Below are positions 38,291-48,111 of a stretch of 64,000 nucleotides of DNA, in pieces (positions within the stretch are counted from its first letter, which is position 1; each line of letters starts with the position of its first letter). The stretch is taken from the NCBI GenBank assembly GCA_045106985.1, contig JBGCFQ010000011.1, positions 186,001 to 250,000 of the forward strand. The letters run 5' to 3'. The position numbers and the translations under genes are program-made. The notes under the pieces are model-generated. The model did no database searches, was not told the DNA's origin, and worked only from the letters and a program-made list of their open reading frames with translations. The stretch comes from JAUIET01 sp045106985 (GTDB lineage: Bacteria > Pseudomonadota > Gammaproteobacteria > Pseudomonadales > JAUIET01).

Positions 38291-39070
38291 TTGAAACTCC
38301 ATTCGCTACGTACTTTTTACCCACTGGCACTAATTGTCACGCTACTAGCTACAACATCAACCGCGGCGGATGAAACTGAACCGCGTTGGTTCAGTATTGA
38401 ACTCATTGTATTCGAGCAATTTTTAAACCCAAGCTATGCCGAGAATTGGCCCGCAATTCCGGAACTAAACTACCCCGATAACTTGGTACGCTTTCCGTCA
38501 GAGTCCAGACATAACAGCCAACCCGAACTATTCACTGAACTGCCCTTTGAAGGACATTTGCAGACGCCAAAAGCAAAACTAAAACGCGCACGAGGGCAGC
38601 GTGTTGTGTTTTCACGCCGTTGGGAACAGGGGCTTTTGGGGAAAGATGACGCACCTTACATATACATTCGGGGCGGGGAACGCAGCGGCAAGCATCGCGA
38701 ACTCGAAGGCAGTATTCAAGTGAGCGTTGAGCGCTATCTACATATACGCATGAATTTGTGGCTAAGCAAATTTGCCGATGAACTTGAGATGAAGGCTATA
38801 GGCGAAACCCAGATGCAGGATGGCAAAATGCAAGACTTGTCGCCCAGCATCGAGGTTGAATTAGAGCAGGAGCCCTTCCTGCTGCCTGAGCTTCCTTTTC
38901 GCAGCACCAGCAATTTCGGACCTCATGCACCGCTTGAGTCTGTATTTTTACTAAAACAGGAAAGACGCTTGCGCAGCCGCGAAACTCATTACATTGACCA
39001 CCCTGCTATGGGTATCGTGTTAAGAATTGAACCTCTCCCTGAGCGAAGCAGCGCCCCAGGCAGCCCCTAG
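38291..39070 (+). CDS. csiV: CsiV-like envelope protein with signal peptide
   Basis: The frame opens at a GTG overlapping the mfd stop, but the likely start is TTG 38291: it follows AGAGGAAG at good spacing and begins a clean signal peptide (LKLHSLRTFYPLALIVTLLA, cleavage after TAA). This gives 259 residues. The mature start WFSIELIVFEQ matches the W(Y)xxExxIF(x)R pattern of CsiV, a periplasmic protein known in Vibrio cholerae for helping LpoA activate penicillin-binding protein 1A. A CsiV-type gene also follows mfd in Pseudomonas. Similarity is modest beyond the N-terminal part. Confidence 0.8.
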   Translation: MKLHSLRTFYPLALIVTLLATTSTAADETEPRWFSIELIVFEQFLNPSYAENWPAIPELNYPDNLVRFPSESRHNSQPELFTELPFEGHLQTPKAKLKRARGQRVVFSRRWEQGLLGKDDAPYIYIRGGERSGKHRELEGSIQVSVERYLHIRMNLWLSKFADELEMKAIGETQMQDGKMQDLSPSIEVELEQEPFLLPELPFRSTSNFGPHAPLESVFLLKQERRLRSRETHYIDHPAMGIVLRIEPLPERSSAPGSP

Positions 39071-39085
39071 AGTTCGCGTCAGAGC

Positions 39086-39108
39086 GGCCCCGATAAGGGC
39101 CTTGTTTT
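39086..39108 (+). terminator. Intrinsic terminator after csiV
   Basis: GGCCC-CGATAA-GGGCC forms a GC-rich stem followed by TTGTTTT. It ends the mfd-csiV transcript and overlaps the stop codon of the convergent LOG-family gene. Confidence 0.85.
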
Positions 39109-39760
39109 AGTTATTTGGATTGCTGGTGAGCTGTGCTTTATGATCAAGTAAAATCTTTACAGCCTCTTCAACATCATCAACCACAGAAAATAAATTCATG
39201 TCCTGAGGGCCTATACACCCCTCCTCCATCATCGTAGATTGCAACCAGTCAACCAGACCATTCCAGTATTTGCTGCCGAACAATATGACAGGAAACGGCT
39301 CCACTTTTTCTGTCTGCACCAAGGTTAGCGCCTCAAACAGCTCGTCCATTGTGCCAAAACCGCCGGGGAAAATTACAAAGCCCAGAGCATGCTTAACGAA
39401 CATAAACTTGCGAACAAAGAAATACCGAAACTGAATCGATACATTCTGATAATCATTATTATCTTGCTCTTCGGGCAATGTAATATTCAAGCCAACTGAC
39501 GCACCGGGTTGATCAAAAGCTCCTCGGTTAGCGGCCTCCATTATTCCCGGGCCCCCTCCAGAAATTACAGCGATATTTTTAGCTGCTAATTCATGAGCCA
39601 AATCATGTGCCGCTTTGTAATACGGATTACCTTCTCTCAGTCTCGCGCTGCCATAGACCGATACGCCACTGCCTAGCTTGGCAAGCATCTCGATTCCGTG
39701 AACCAGTTCAGACTGAATACGCAGTACTCGCCACGCTTCTATAACTTTATTTTCGTCCAT
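39107..39760 (-). CDS. LOG-family nucleotide 5'-monophosphate phosphoribohydrolase
   Basis: A 217-residue protein with both family motifs, GGGPGIMEAANRGA and PGGFGTMDE. The family hydrolyses the N-glycosidic bond of nucleoside monophosphates (cytokinin activation in plants; purine/pyrimidine monophosphates in bacterial PpnN-like enzymes). Substrate here is unknown. It is divergent from lexA, with the lexA promoter and SOS boxes between them, so an effect of LexA on this gene cannot be excluded. Confidence 0.9.
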   Translation of the reverse strand: MDENKVIEAWRVLRIQSELVHGIEMLAKLGSGVSVYGSARLREGNPYYKAAHDLAHELAAKNIAVISGGGPGIMEAANRGAFDQPGASVGLNITLPEEQDNNDYQNVSIQFRYFFVRKFMFVKHALGFVIFPGGFGTMDELFEALTLVQTEKVEPFPVILFGSKYWNGLVDWLQSTMMEEGCIGPQDMNLFSVVDDVEEAVKILLDHKAQLTSNPNN

Positions 39761-39913
39761 TCTTGCAAGCCTAATGGGTGGAACGATTTGTGAGCAACGA
39801 TATTAATCTGCTCCATAACAAGTATTGAGTATAGGCACAGATCAGCCCTACTGAATGCCGAGTAAAAGCAATCAACTTGTTACTAATACACTTTGCGCAG
39901 AATGAGTAGCCGC

Positions 39914-39965
39914 TTGCACAGGAAAACAAACTGTATATAATCACAGTAACTGTATAAACGAACAG
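39914..39965 (+). promoter_or_regulatory. lexA promoter with two SOS boxes
   Basis: -35 TTGCAC (39914-39919) and a perfect -10 TATAAT (39936-39941) are 16 bases apart. Two LexA sites follow: CTGTATATAATCACAG (39931-39946), which covers the -10, and CTGTATAAACGAACAG (39950-39965), separated by TAA. Both are exact CTGT-N8-ACAG. Autoregulation through two boxes is also known in E. coli lexA. Confidence 0.95.
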
Positions 39966-40017
39966 CTTTGTTACCCAGCTTAAAACTATAGCTGCAGAGC
40001 ACTGCCCGGAGAGAGCA

Positions 40018-40617
40018 ATGATCAAACTGACCGCCCGACAACAACAGGTGCTTAATCTGGTAAAGCAGCACATAGAGGAAACAGGCTATCCCCCCACTCG
40101 TGCTGACATAGCACAAGAGCTTGGCTTCAAATCTGCGAATGCGGCGGAAGAGCATCTTAAGGCGCTAGCGCGCAAAGGGGCCATTGAAGTTATTCCCGGC
40201 GCCTCGCGTGGTATTCGCATTCCTGACATGCAAGCGGGTATACCTATTGTGGGAATGGTTGCTGCCGGTGCCCCCATTATGGCTGTTGAGAATATAGAAG
40301 ATCACTGTGAAGTTCCTGCCAGCTTGTTCAGTCCAAAAGCGGACTATTTCTTGCGCGTGCGTGGTGACAGCATGATCGACATAGGCATTTTTGAAGACGA
40401 CCTACTAGCGGTACATAGTACGCAAGATGTTAAGAATGGCGACATAGTTGTCGCTCGTGTTGATGACGAAGTGACCGTGAAGCGATTACACCGTGGACGT
40501 AGTAAGTATCAGCTTGAACTGTTACCTGAGAATAAAGACTACCAGCCCATCGTTGTGGATCTAAGAGAACAGGAGTGCACTATTGAAGGTCTTAGTGTTG
40601 GAATTATTAGACGCTAG
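40018..40617 (+). CDS. lexA: SOS repressor LexA
   Basis: A 199-residue repressor. The N-terminal winged helix (TARQQQVLNLVKQHIEETGY, GFKSANAAEEHLKAL) is complete. Self-cleavage is possible between Ala83 and Gly84, with Ser118 (GDSMID) and Lys155 (TVKRLH) as catalytic pair, matching E. coli positions within one residue. GGAGAG lies just before the ATG. Two SOS boxes precede it and a SulA-like gene follows after about 100 bp. Confidence 0.98.
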   Translation: MIKLTARQQQVLNLVKQHIEETGYPPTRADIAQELGFKSANAAEEHLKALARKGAIEVIPGASRGIRIPDMQAGIPIVGMVAAGAPIMAVENIEDHCEVPASLFSPKADYFLRVRGDSMIDIGIFEDDLLAVHSTQDVKNGDIVVARVDDEVTVKRLHRGRSKYQLELLPENKDYQPIVVDLREQECTIEGLSVGIIRR

Positions 40618-40721
40618 GCTAATGATCCAATAAGAGTACTACGGTTAAACATGTTCGCCTGACCACCAGTAAGTATTTAGCGCGGATTGAATAATAGAAG
40701 AGTTACCAGAAGAGAAATGCA

Positions 40722-41177
40722 ATGCAAAATACTATATTCGCAGGGCGGTCAACACCAGCGTCTAATGAACAAGGTACAAACATAGTGCCCTTCGCCTTAC
40801 ATAATAAGCAGCGAAACGACAGCGCAGAAATTTTTCTTGGTGACTCCGGAAGCCAACAACTAGAGCTTCTTTTTGGAGCCCTAGAATTTATGAATCGCAA
40901 CAGTAACGAATGGATTACCTGGGTTAACCCACCGACATCTCATCGGGAGCTGTTCTGCCGCAACGACATGGACGTGAGCCAGTTACGGCTTTTGTACAAG
41001 GACCAGCAGCGCAGTGTGTTTCATCTGCTATATCTCGCCCTCCAGGCCTCTAATAGTTCCTGGGTCATTGGTCCAGCCCGGGAGCTTTCTTTTAGAGAAA
41101 CAGAAATACTTCAACAGGCAGCTAAACACCATGGATGCCGCCTACTGTTGCTTCGAGAAAGGGAATCCTTGCACTAG
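40722..41177 (+). CDS. sulA: SulA-like cell-division inhibitor
   Basis: A 151-residue protein of the SulA/RecA-like family. Recognisable segments are QQLELLFGALEFMNRNSNEW, ITWVNPP, and the region QLRLLYKDQQRSVFHLLYLAL ahead of a buried SSWVIGPA strand. SulA blocks FtsZ assembly during the SOS response. No SOS box lies in the 104 bp between it and lexA, so it is probably expressed from the lexA promoter, as in the lexA-sulA arrangement of Pseudomonas. Confidence 0.85.
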   Translation: MQNTIFAGRSTPASNEQGTNIVPFALHNKQRNDSAEIFLGDSGSQQLELLFGALEFMNRNSNEWITWVNPPTSHRELFCRNDMDVSQLRLLYKDQQRSVFHLLYLALQASNSSWVIGPARELSFRETEILQQAAKHHGCRLLLLRERESLH

Positions 41178-41198
41178 CAGTTTGATGACAGACAGCTG

Positions 41199-41492
41199 TT
41201 AGTGAAGAATTCGAGGCTCACTAATTTCATCATCGTCTTCAACGAATGCAGCCCTAAGATCTTCTGCTGAGTCGTCATTTTCACTCAACATCACAGCAGT
41301 TTCTATTCCGGCTTGAATCATTGCGCGAGCAATCTCCAACCTTGAATCTGGCATGTAACTTTTTGATTCATCCGAAAATCGAATGTTTACCAAGGGGTCG
41401 CCTTCACCATCAGCGCGTAACAACACGATATCGCCGTTGGGAAGTTCAACTATTTCTAAAAACGAAGAAGGCACTCTCACTCTTTGTTCCAC
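41199..41492 (-). CDS. Hypothetical acidic small protein
   Basis: A 97-residue protein not recognised as a named family. The N-terminal half (FLEIVELPNGDIVLLRADGE) looks like a short beta-sheet domain and the C-terminus is very acidic. The first start is GTG 41492, without a visible Shine-Dalgarno. Its three-gene order topA, then the next entry, then this gene on one strand, resembles the small hypothetical genes near topA in Pseudomonas, which supports a real gene. Confidence 0.6.
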   Translation of the reverse strand: MEQRVRVPSSFLEIVELPNGDIVLLRADGEGDPLVNIRFSDESKSYMPDSRLEIARAMIQAGIETAVMLSENDDSAEDLRAAFVEDDDEISEPRILH

Positions 41493-41606
41493 AAATTTTG
41501 GAACGCTACAAATTTACGTGGTCAGTGTAACAGTCAACGTTGGATGAGCCAACCACGCAGATGGCTTGCAGATTATAATGAGACAACTATCAGCTGTACG
41601 CTGCAC

Positions 41607-42077
41607 TTAGTACTCTTGCCCAAGTTCGCGCATTTGTTGTACTAGGCTAGTTAAAGTGCGAAGTGAGGTGTTTAGCACTTCCGTAGACAAAGGTTCATAT
41701 GAATCAGCAAGTTGTACGATTCTTATTACTTTATCATTTAACTCTTTCTTAATCGATTGCTCACTGGTCTGAAGCGCAAACTGAGCACTAGAAGCTAACT
41801 CAAGCGGTTTGCGCCATGCTGATTTTTCGAATGCTTCCAGTTCAGCAATAGTGGAGTCTGAACCTAACTTTTCCCGCAATGCCGTCAGCAATTCGTCTCC
41901 ATGGAGATAATCCACGGTGACAGATAGTCGATAAAGCTCTGCAAGCTCCAGCAAAAAGCACCGGTAGGCAAACAGCAATTGATTGGCACCCGCTCGACGC
42001 AACGTCGCGCTACTGGCGTTTTCTATCAATTTACGCGCTGCAGCAATTTCCTGGTTACACAGCCCGCGCGCAGACAT
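41607..42077 (-). CDS. Helical hypothetical protein downstream of topA (possibly DUF6586)
   Basis: A 156-residue, all-helical soluble protein with no signal peptide or catalytic motif. It starts 3 bp after the topA stop, so it is co-transcribed with topA. A similar helical protein of about this size (DUF6586, from memory) lies next to topA in Pseudomonas. Function unknown. Confidence 0.7.
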   Translation of the reverse strand: MSARGLCNQEIAAARKLIENASSATLRRAGANQLLFAYRCFLLELAELYRLSVTVDYLHGDELLTALREKLGSDSTIAELEAFEKSAWRKPLELASSAQFALQTSEQSIKKELNDKVIRIVQLADSYEPLSTEVLNTSLRTLTSLVQQMRELGQEY

Positions 42078-42080
42078 TAA

Positions 42081-44834
42081 TCAGGCCTCAGGAGCAGATT
42101 TCTTAACCGCTACCTTTTTGGTAGTCTTTTTCTTTGTAGCCTTTTTCTTTGTCGCTTTCTTTGCGGTGGTTTTCTTTTTTGTTGCCGCTTTACGCTTAGG
42201 CGCGGGAAGTTTCTCGTCCCACTTGCTTCCGGAGTAATAGGCCTGCCAACCAGTCGCTTTGCCATCAACCTCAGTCATCAAATACTGCTCTTTGGTTTTA
42301 CGACTGTAGCGAATCATAGCTGGGTTTCCGTCCGGGTCCTCTACTGGACCACTGAACAGAAATGTGTATTTCGGATCTATCTCATCCTTATGCGGTAGAA
42401 TTTCCGATAACAGAGGCGCACGTGTCTCCCGGTTTTTCGGAAATTGACTAGCAGCAAGGAAGATCCCCGATGCGCCATCTCGTAACACGTAATGATCTTC
42501 TACCTTAATGCACTCTAGCTCTGGCATCTGCACAGGATCCATTTTGGGTGGTGCGGCCTCACCGCTGCGCAACAGTTTACGCGTGTTTTTACAGGTATCA
42601 CTCGTGCAACCGAAGTACTTGCCAAACCGACCCGTTTTTAGCTGCATATCCTCTTGGCACTTATCGCACTCAAGAACCGGGCCATCATAACCCTTGATTT
42701 TATAACTGCCCTTTTCTATCTCAGAGCCCTTGCAGTCGGGGTTGTTACCACAAACATGTAGCTTGGTAGTTTCATCTACCAGGTAGCTATCCATTGCTGT
42801 ACCGCACGCCACGCAGCGGTGTCGCTTTCTTAATAAAATGGACTCCTGCTCGGAATCATCATCTTCTTCTGCGCTTACGACCTCATCACCATGAACAAGG
42901 TTAATCGTCTTTTTGCAACGTTCTTTAGGTGGTAAGGCGTATCCGGAGCAACCTAGAAACACGCCTGTACTCGCGGTACGCACTTGCATTGCGCGTTCAC
43001 AGTCAACGCAAGACAACTCAATCTCTACAGGATCATTAGCACGCATACCTTCTTCGGCATCATTTGCAGCGTCTAATTGCAGTAAAAAATCGGCATAAAA
43101 TTCATCAAGCAACCCTTTCCAATCGCGGTCACCGTTGGCAACATCGTCGAGGGCTTTCTCCATATTGGCTGTGAAACTGTAATCCATCAGCTCCTTAAAA
43201 TTTTCGGCCAAACGGTCAGTAACAATTTCGCCCATTTTCTCGGCGTAGAATCGTCTACTTTCTACACGCGCATAACCTCTATCTTGAATTGTGGAGATAA
43301 TAGCCGCATAGGTGGATGGCCGACCAATGCCCTGCTTTTCCAACTCTTTCACTAAGCTCGCCTCAGTGAAGCGTGCAGTAGGCTTGGTGAAATGTTGGCT
43401 AGGCAGCAATTCTTCCAAGCTGAGTACATCGCCAGGCTTGAGGTCTGGTATCACTACATCATCATCTTTCTTGCTCTGCGACGGCTGCACTTTCATGAAA
43501 CCGTCAAACTGAATAACGCGTCCATTGACTCGCAACTCATAGTCCGCAGCATTAACCACTAACTTACTACTAAGAAACTTGGCTGGCGGCATCTGACAGG
43601 CCACGAACTGGCGCCAGATCAACTCGTACAAGCGTTCTGCGTCTCGGTCAACGCCTTGCAGCTGACCTATACGAATACTCACATCTGATGGCCGAATCGC
43701 TTCGTGGGCCTCTTGGGCACCCTTGCGACTACCGTAGCTGTTGGGACTTTCGGGTAAGTACTTTTTACCAAACTCTGAGCTAATGTAATCTCTGCAGCTT
43801 GCAACAGCATCCGCACTCAAATTAGTGGAGTCTGTTCTCATGTATGTAATATAGCCAGCCTCATACAGGCGCTGCGCCATGGTCATAGTTTTCTTAACCG
43901 AGAATCCCAATCGGGTACTTGCTGCTTGCTGCAAGGTAGACGTTATATAGGGTGCACTTGGCCTGCTCTGTGTTGGTTTGTCCTCACGGCTGGCGACAAC
44001 GTAATCCGCGGGCTCCAACGCAGCTAGAACGGCATCAATTTCCTCTTTGCTACGCGGTCGAAAGTTCTCACCCTTGTGTTTCTTAACCGCCAGCTTCAGC
44101 TTGTCTCTAGCAGAGCTGAGCAGCTCAGCGTCCATTTCCCAAAACTCTTCTGGCACAAACGCCCTAATCTCGCGCTCACGCTCAACAATTAAACGAACCG
44201 CGACCGACTGTACTCGTCCGGCAGATAAACCGCGGGCAACTTTCGCCCACAGCAAAGGAGAAACCATAAAACCCACAACTCTGTCCAGAAAGCGCCGCGC
44301 CTGCTGCGCATTTACTCTTTGTACGTCGAGAGTGCTCGGGCTTTCAAATGCCTCCTGAATCGCATTCTTGGTTATTTCGTTAAATATTACCCGCTTGAAA
44401 CGTGTGGGTTCCCCACCAATCACCTCTTGAAGATGCCAGGCAATAGCCTCCCCTTCTCTGTCAAGGTCAGTCGCGAGGTAGACGGTGTCGGCGTTAGCAG
44501 CGAGCTTTTGCAGCTCAGTAACAACTTTCTCTTTACCTGGCAAAATATGGTAATCAGCCTGCCAGCTTTTTTCCGGATTGATGCCCATACGGCGCACCAA
44601 CTGCTCCTTAGCCTTCTTTTTCTTGTGTTTTTCCTTCAGCTTAGGCGAGAGCTTGCGAGTTATAGCCGCGGCTTTAGCCCTCTCCTTAGGATCGGTTTTC
44701 GATGTTGCCGACCCGCTAGTTGGCAAATCTCGGATATGTCCGACACTAGACTTAACAATGAAGTCATTGCCAAGGTATTTATTGATCGTACGAGCTTTGG
44801 CCGGTGATTCGACAATTACTAAAGACTTTCCCAT
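42081..44834 (-). CDS. topA: DNA topoisomerase I
   Basis: Relaxes negative supercoils. It has 917 residues. The TOPRIM domain begins MGKSLVIVESPAKARTINKY and contains ATDLDREGEAIAWHL; the active-site Tyr is in GYITYMRTDST; three or so zinc ribbons follow (CVDCERAMQ, CVACGTAMD, CDKCQEDMQ with paired CxxC motifs); the C-terminus is a long Lys/Thr/Ala tail like those of other gammaproteobacterial TopA proteins. The preceding 150 bp contain no other gene. Confidence 0.97.
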   Translation of the reverse strand: MGKSLVIVESPAKARTINKYLGNDFIVKSSVGHIRDLPTSGSATSKTDPKERAKAAAITRKLSPKLKEKHKKKKAKEQLVRRMGINPEKSWQADYHILPGKEKVVTELQKLAANADTVYLATDLDREGEAIAWHLQEVIGGEPTRFKRVIFNEITKNAIQEAFESPSTLDVQRVNAQQARRFLDRVVGFMVSPLLWAKVARGLSAGRVQSVAVRLIVEREREIRAFVPEEFWEMDAELLSSARDKLKLAVKKHKGENFRPRSKEEIDAVLAALEPADYVVASREDKPTQSRPSAPYITSTLQQAASTRLGFSVKKTMTMAQRLYEAGYITYMRTDSTNLSADAVASCRDYISSEFGKKYLPESPNSYGSRKGAQEAHEAIRPSDVSIRIGQLQGVDRDAERLYELIWRQFVACQMPPAKFLSSKLVVNAADYELRVNGRVIQFDGFMKVQPSQSKKDDDVVIPDLKPGDVLSLEELLPSQHFTKPTARFTEASLVKELEKQGIGRPSTYAAIISTIQDRGYARVESRRFYAEKMGEIVTDRLAENFKELMDYSFTANMEKALDDVANGDRDWKGLLDEFYADFLLQLDAANDAEEGMRANDPVEIELSCVDCERAMQVRTASTGVFLGCSGYALPPKERCKKTINLVHGDEVVSAEEDDDSEQESILLRKRHRCVACGTAMDSYLVDETTKLHVCGNNPDCKGSEIEKGSYKIKGYDGPVLECDKCQEDMQLKTGRFGKYFGCTSDTCKNTRKLLRSGEAAPPKMDPVQMPELECIKVEDHYVLRDGASGIFLAASQFPKNRETRAPLLSEILPHKDEIDPKYTFLFSGPVEDPDGNPAMIRYSRKTKEQYLMTEVDGKATGWQAYYSGSKWDEKLPAPKRKAATKKKTTAKKATKKKATKKKTTKKVAVKKSAPEA

Positions 44835-45001
44835 GGGTTCCTACAGCTGTTAAAAACTTCTCGGGTCCACCAAGCATGGCTTCGTAGACGGGCGACATAT
44901 ATAAGGGCAGAAGTCGAGCGGGTCAAGTAAGACCGACAAACACTTTTCATCCTAGAGTAGTGCAACTCTTCGAATTAAGAGAAGTTTTACGCTTACTTTT
45001 C

Positions 45002-45232
45002 CTACCTAACCGGATTGTTGGTTGTTATTTGCTCAAATCGACGCCGCTCTTTGCCATCTACATTTACTGTCTCAACAAACATCGCCAAAGGCCTCACCCA
45101 ATACCCTCGTTCGCCGTAAAGCGCTTGATACACAACGAGTTCTTCCTCCGTTTCCGAGTGTCTAGCGGTGATTAGAACCTCATACTCCGGGCCCTTATAA
45201 TGCCTATAGCGTCCTGGGGGAACTGTATTCAA
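45002..45232 (-). CDS. DUF1653 domain protein
   Basis: A 76-residue protein with the DUF1653 pattern: PPGRYRHYKGPEYEVL, ELVVYQALYGERGYWVRPLA and a C-terminal RFEQI. The start is TTG 45232, supported by AAGAGGAAG seven bases ahead and the lack of an ATG before the conserved GRYRHYKG. Function of the family is unknown. Confidence 0.85.
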   Translation of the reverse strand: MNTVPPGRYRHYKGPEYEVLITARHSETEEELVVYQALYGERGYWVRPLAMFVETVNVDGKERRRFEQITTNNPVR

Positions 45233-45426
45233 TGGGGCTTCCTCTTAAATTAAGTTTTTTCTTCAGTAAATTGTTGGCAGAACACGACCTTTGCCAGCTG
45301 CACAGGGCTGCGCTATATTCCAAGACATAATAATTCACATCGGCCCGTCGGGTCGACCATCAACCAGCCCCACATATCATTGGCGGTTGTTTCTGACCAC
45401 CTTAATTAGAAATGGAGCACCAGCTC

Positions 45427-45858
45427 ATGAGCGACTATCAACATATCCTCGTCGGCATTGACCTAAGTGAAGAGGCCAAGCATGTTGCGCACAAGGCGGC
45501 CTCTCTGGCTAAATCTTTTGGCGCACGATTAAGCATGATGCATGTGATAGAACCCTTAAGCTTTGCATACGGCGGCGACATACCTATGGACCTGTCCTCA
45601 GTGCAGGACGAAATTCAACAACAGGCTAACGACCAGCTTGGCTCACTTGCCAAAGCTTATGGTGTGGCTGAGGACGATCAACACATTACCCTGGGCCGAG
45701 CCGAAATTGAGATACATCGTTTCGCTGAGCAGCAAGGTATAGACCTCATTGTTGTCGGGAGTCACGGCCGACGGGGCTTGGCTTTACTGCTGGGTTCAAC
45801 GGCTAACGGCGTCCTCCATGGCGCAAGTTGCGACGTTCTCGCTGTAAGGGTTCAGTAA
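45427..45858 (+). CDS. Universal stress protein (UspA family)
   Basis: A 143-residue cytoplasmic protein starting MSDYQHILVGIDLSEEA. The ATP-binding-type C-terminal motif GSHGRRGLALLLGSTANGVL is present. ATG 45427 is preferred over the upstream in-frame ATG because GGAG precedes it at good spacing and the family begins here. The slt gene starts 3 bp later. Confidence 0.93.
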   Translation: MSDYQHILVGIDLSEEAKHVAHKAASLAKSFGARLSMMHVIEPLSFAYGGDIPMDLSSVQDEIQQQANDQLGSLAKAYGVAEDDQHITLGRAEIEIHRFAEQQGIDLIVVGSHGRRGLALLLGSTANGVLHGASCDVLAVRVQ

Positions 45859-45861
45859 AAT

Positions 45862-47802
45862 ATGACAATTACCTTGCGCTGGCTGCCGCTACTGCTATTA
45901 ATTTCCTTTTCAAATATCGCACCGGCCAATACTGGCGATACTGAACTGCATGACAATCGCAGCGATTATTTACGAGCCAAAAAGCTGCTGCGAGCCGGAG
46001 ACATAAAAGGCTTCAACAGAATCAAGAAACAACTAAAGGGATACGCACTTTACCCATACCTTGAATACTCCGACCTAAGCCGAAATTTAGCCCGCACTGA
46101 CAGTCGTAACGTGCAAGCTTTTCTTGAACGCTACAAAAGTCTAGGGGTCGCGCAGAGACTTCGCGCACGCTGGCTTAAGGAGCTGGGCAAGCAGAAACGC
46201 TGGGCATCATTTATTGAATATTACGATGACACCTTGGCCGATACGCAACTTCGTTGTTACTACCTGCGAGCTAAGCTCCAAACAGGTAAAAGCGCAGAGG
46301 TTTGGTCGTCTGTACCATCGCTTTGGGTAGTTGGCTCTTCTCAACCAAATGCATGTGACCCTTTATTCGAAAGCTGGGTAAGTAAGGGCTATTTAAAGCG
46401 AAATCATAAGTGGGAACGCTTCCGTTTGGCCATGGCTAAAAGCAATATTAGCCTGGCAAACTACCTCACAGGTTTAATGAGCGGCGCAGATCAAAAAGCC
46501 GCAAAAAAATTCATGCGTTATCATAAGAACCCTTCGCTAGTTAAAAAACGTGGCCAACTCAGTCCCAAATCAGCATCAGATGCAGACATAGCATTGCACG
46601 CTTTGCGCAGGCTTGCCAGAAGTGATTGGCCGTTCGCCAGTCGCAGACTTACTGAACTTGGAACGCAATTTACCTTCCCATTGGAGGCTCTCGCTGAGAC
46701 ACAAAAATCGATCGCCTTTCGCATCTTGAGCGACCCCCAACGAGTTGGTCTTGACTGGGTTCGAGAACAATTGGTGGATGGGGTAGACGCTGATGTCGCG
46801 GTCTACGCTGCTCGAATAGCTCTGCTGTTTGAGCATTGGGAAACAGTGCTGGCGGCCATCGACACGATGCCCGAGTCACTGCAAAAAACCACACGTTGGC
46901 AATACTGGCACGCCAAAGCCAGCATGCAAGAAGACCCAAAACTCGATGATGTATGGCGCCATAACGCCTTCGCTGAGCTTGCAAGAAAGCGCGATTATTA
47001 CGGTTTTTTGTCAGCTCTTTTACTGCAAAGAAGTTTCGACTTTAACGATCGCACGGTAAGTTTCAGCCCCGACTTTCAATCACAGATTTCACAAATTCCA
47101 GGTCTAAATATAGCACTGGAATTATACGCGGCCGGAGAGTTAACCAGTGCGAGGCGTGAGTGGCGATACGCTTTACTCGACCTTCCAAACACGCATATGA
47201 TTGCTGCAGCCCACATTGCGCAAGACTGGGGTTGGTCTAGCCAGGCCGTATTAACAACCATTATGGCCCGATCCTGGGACGAACTAAGCTTGCGCTTTCC
47301 TTTGAGCTACCGTGAGTACATGCACCGCGGCGCAAGGTTGGCAGGTATAGAGTTGTCGTGGGCGTATGCCATCGCTCGCCAAGAGAGCGCCATGAATCCT
47401 GATGCCATTTCACATGCAGGAGCTCGTGGCTTAATGCAACTTATGCCTGCTACGGCAAAAGCAACCGTGAAGCGCAACGCTTTGCCAGTGAGTGCAACGA
47501 ATTTGCTCAATGAAAAAGACAATTCGCTGATTGGCTCGGCTCACTTAGGTGAGCTATCAAGAAACTACAACGGCAATAGAATCCTCTCGTCTGCGGCCTA
47601 TAATGCAGGAAAATCCAGAGCAAACAAATGGCTTAAGCGGAGTAAGCAAGCACAACCTTTTGATGTGTGGGTGGAAACTATTCCCTTCAAAGAAACCAGA
47701 AACTACGTACAAAATGTGCTGATGTTTGCTGCAATTTATAGCTATAGACTTGAGGAAAATGTAGAGTTTATCAAAACTCAAGAATGGATCATTAAACCCT
47801 AG
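45862..47802 (+). CDS. slt: Soluble lytic murein transglycosylase
   Basis: A 646-residue periplasmic enzyme that cleaves peptidoglycan to 1,6-anhydro products. A signal peptide (residues 1-22) precedes a long helical superhelix domain; the C-terminal SLT domain holds the catalytic Glu near residue 509 (ARQESAMNPDA), then AGARGLMQLMPATAKA and AAYNAGKSRANKW. It directly follows the universal stress gene, so the two are probably co-expressed. Confidence 0.95.
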   Translation: MTITLRWLPLLLLISFSNIAPANTGDTELHDNRSDYLRAKKLLRAGDIKGFNRIKKQLKGYALYPYLEYSDLSRNLARTDSRNVQAFLERYKSLGVAQRLRARWLKELGKQKRWASFIEYYDDTLADTQLRCYYLRAKLQTGKSAEVWSSVPSLWVVGSSQPNACDPLFESWVSKGYLKRNHKWERFRLAMAKSNISLANYLTGLMSGADQKAAKKFMRYHKNPSLVKKRGQLSPKSASDADIALHALRRLARSDWPFASRRLTELGTQFTFPLEALAETQKSIAFRILSDPQRVGLDWVREQLVDGVDADVAVYAARIALLFEHWETVLAAIDTMPESLQKTTRWQYWHAKASMQEDPKLDDVWRHNAFAELARKRDYYGFLSALLLQRSFDFNDRTVSFSPDFQSQISQIPGLNIALELYAAGELTSARREWRYALLDLPNTHMIAAAHIAQDWGWSSQAVLTTIMARSWDELSLRFPLSYREYMHRGARLAGIELSWAYAIARQESAMNPDAISHAGARGLMQLMPATAKATVKRNALPVSATNLLNEKDNSLIGSAHLGELSRNYNGNRILSSAAYNAGKSRANKWLKRSKQAQPFDVWVETIPFKETRNYVQNVLMFAAIYSYRLEENVEFIKTQEWIIKP

Positions 47803-47805
47803 CGG

Positions 47806-48039
47806 CTAATTTAAATAGCGCGCTAGCTGCGCCAAATCAAACGGCCAGCCTAAGTCATGCTCACTATCTTCTAACATGACCACGGGGATGCGCACACCGT
47901 ATTGTTCAATTAAGGCATCATCGTCAGCTATGTCAACGACTCGCAACTCAATAGGGTGTTCAGAGTACGACTCGATTACCGCGTAAGCCTGTTCGCACAA
48001 ATGACATGCCGAGGTTGAAAACAAGATGAGTTTTTTCAT
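47806..48039 (-). CDS. Glutaredoxin-like protein (DUF836 type)
   Basis: From ATG 48039 it has 77 residues: MKKLILFSTSACHLCEQAYA gives a thioredoxin fold with a CHLC active site, followed by RIPVVMLEDSEHDLGWPFD with the cis-Pro. The frame is open a further 24 codons upstream but that part does not look like the family. Likely a small redox or glutathione-dependent protein; partner unknown. It converges with slt. Confidence 0.88.
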   Translation of the reverse strand: MKKLILFSTSACHLCEQAYAVIESYSEHPIELRVVDIADDDALIEQYGVRIPVVMLEDSEHDLGWPFDLAQLARYLN

Positions 48040-48111
48040 GGGCTCTTTTTGTTTAGTCCTTTGAAGGAGCTTGTAACGGATAGCGACTAGATCATTATAA
48101 CGGTTACACAT

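Noticed and set aside
40618..40721. SOS box for sulA
   Set aside because: No CTGT-N8-ACAG occurs between lexA and sulA; expression from the lexA promoter is the simpler reading.
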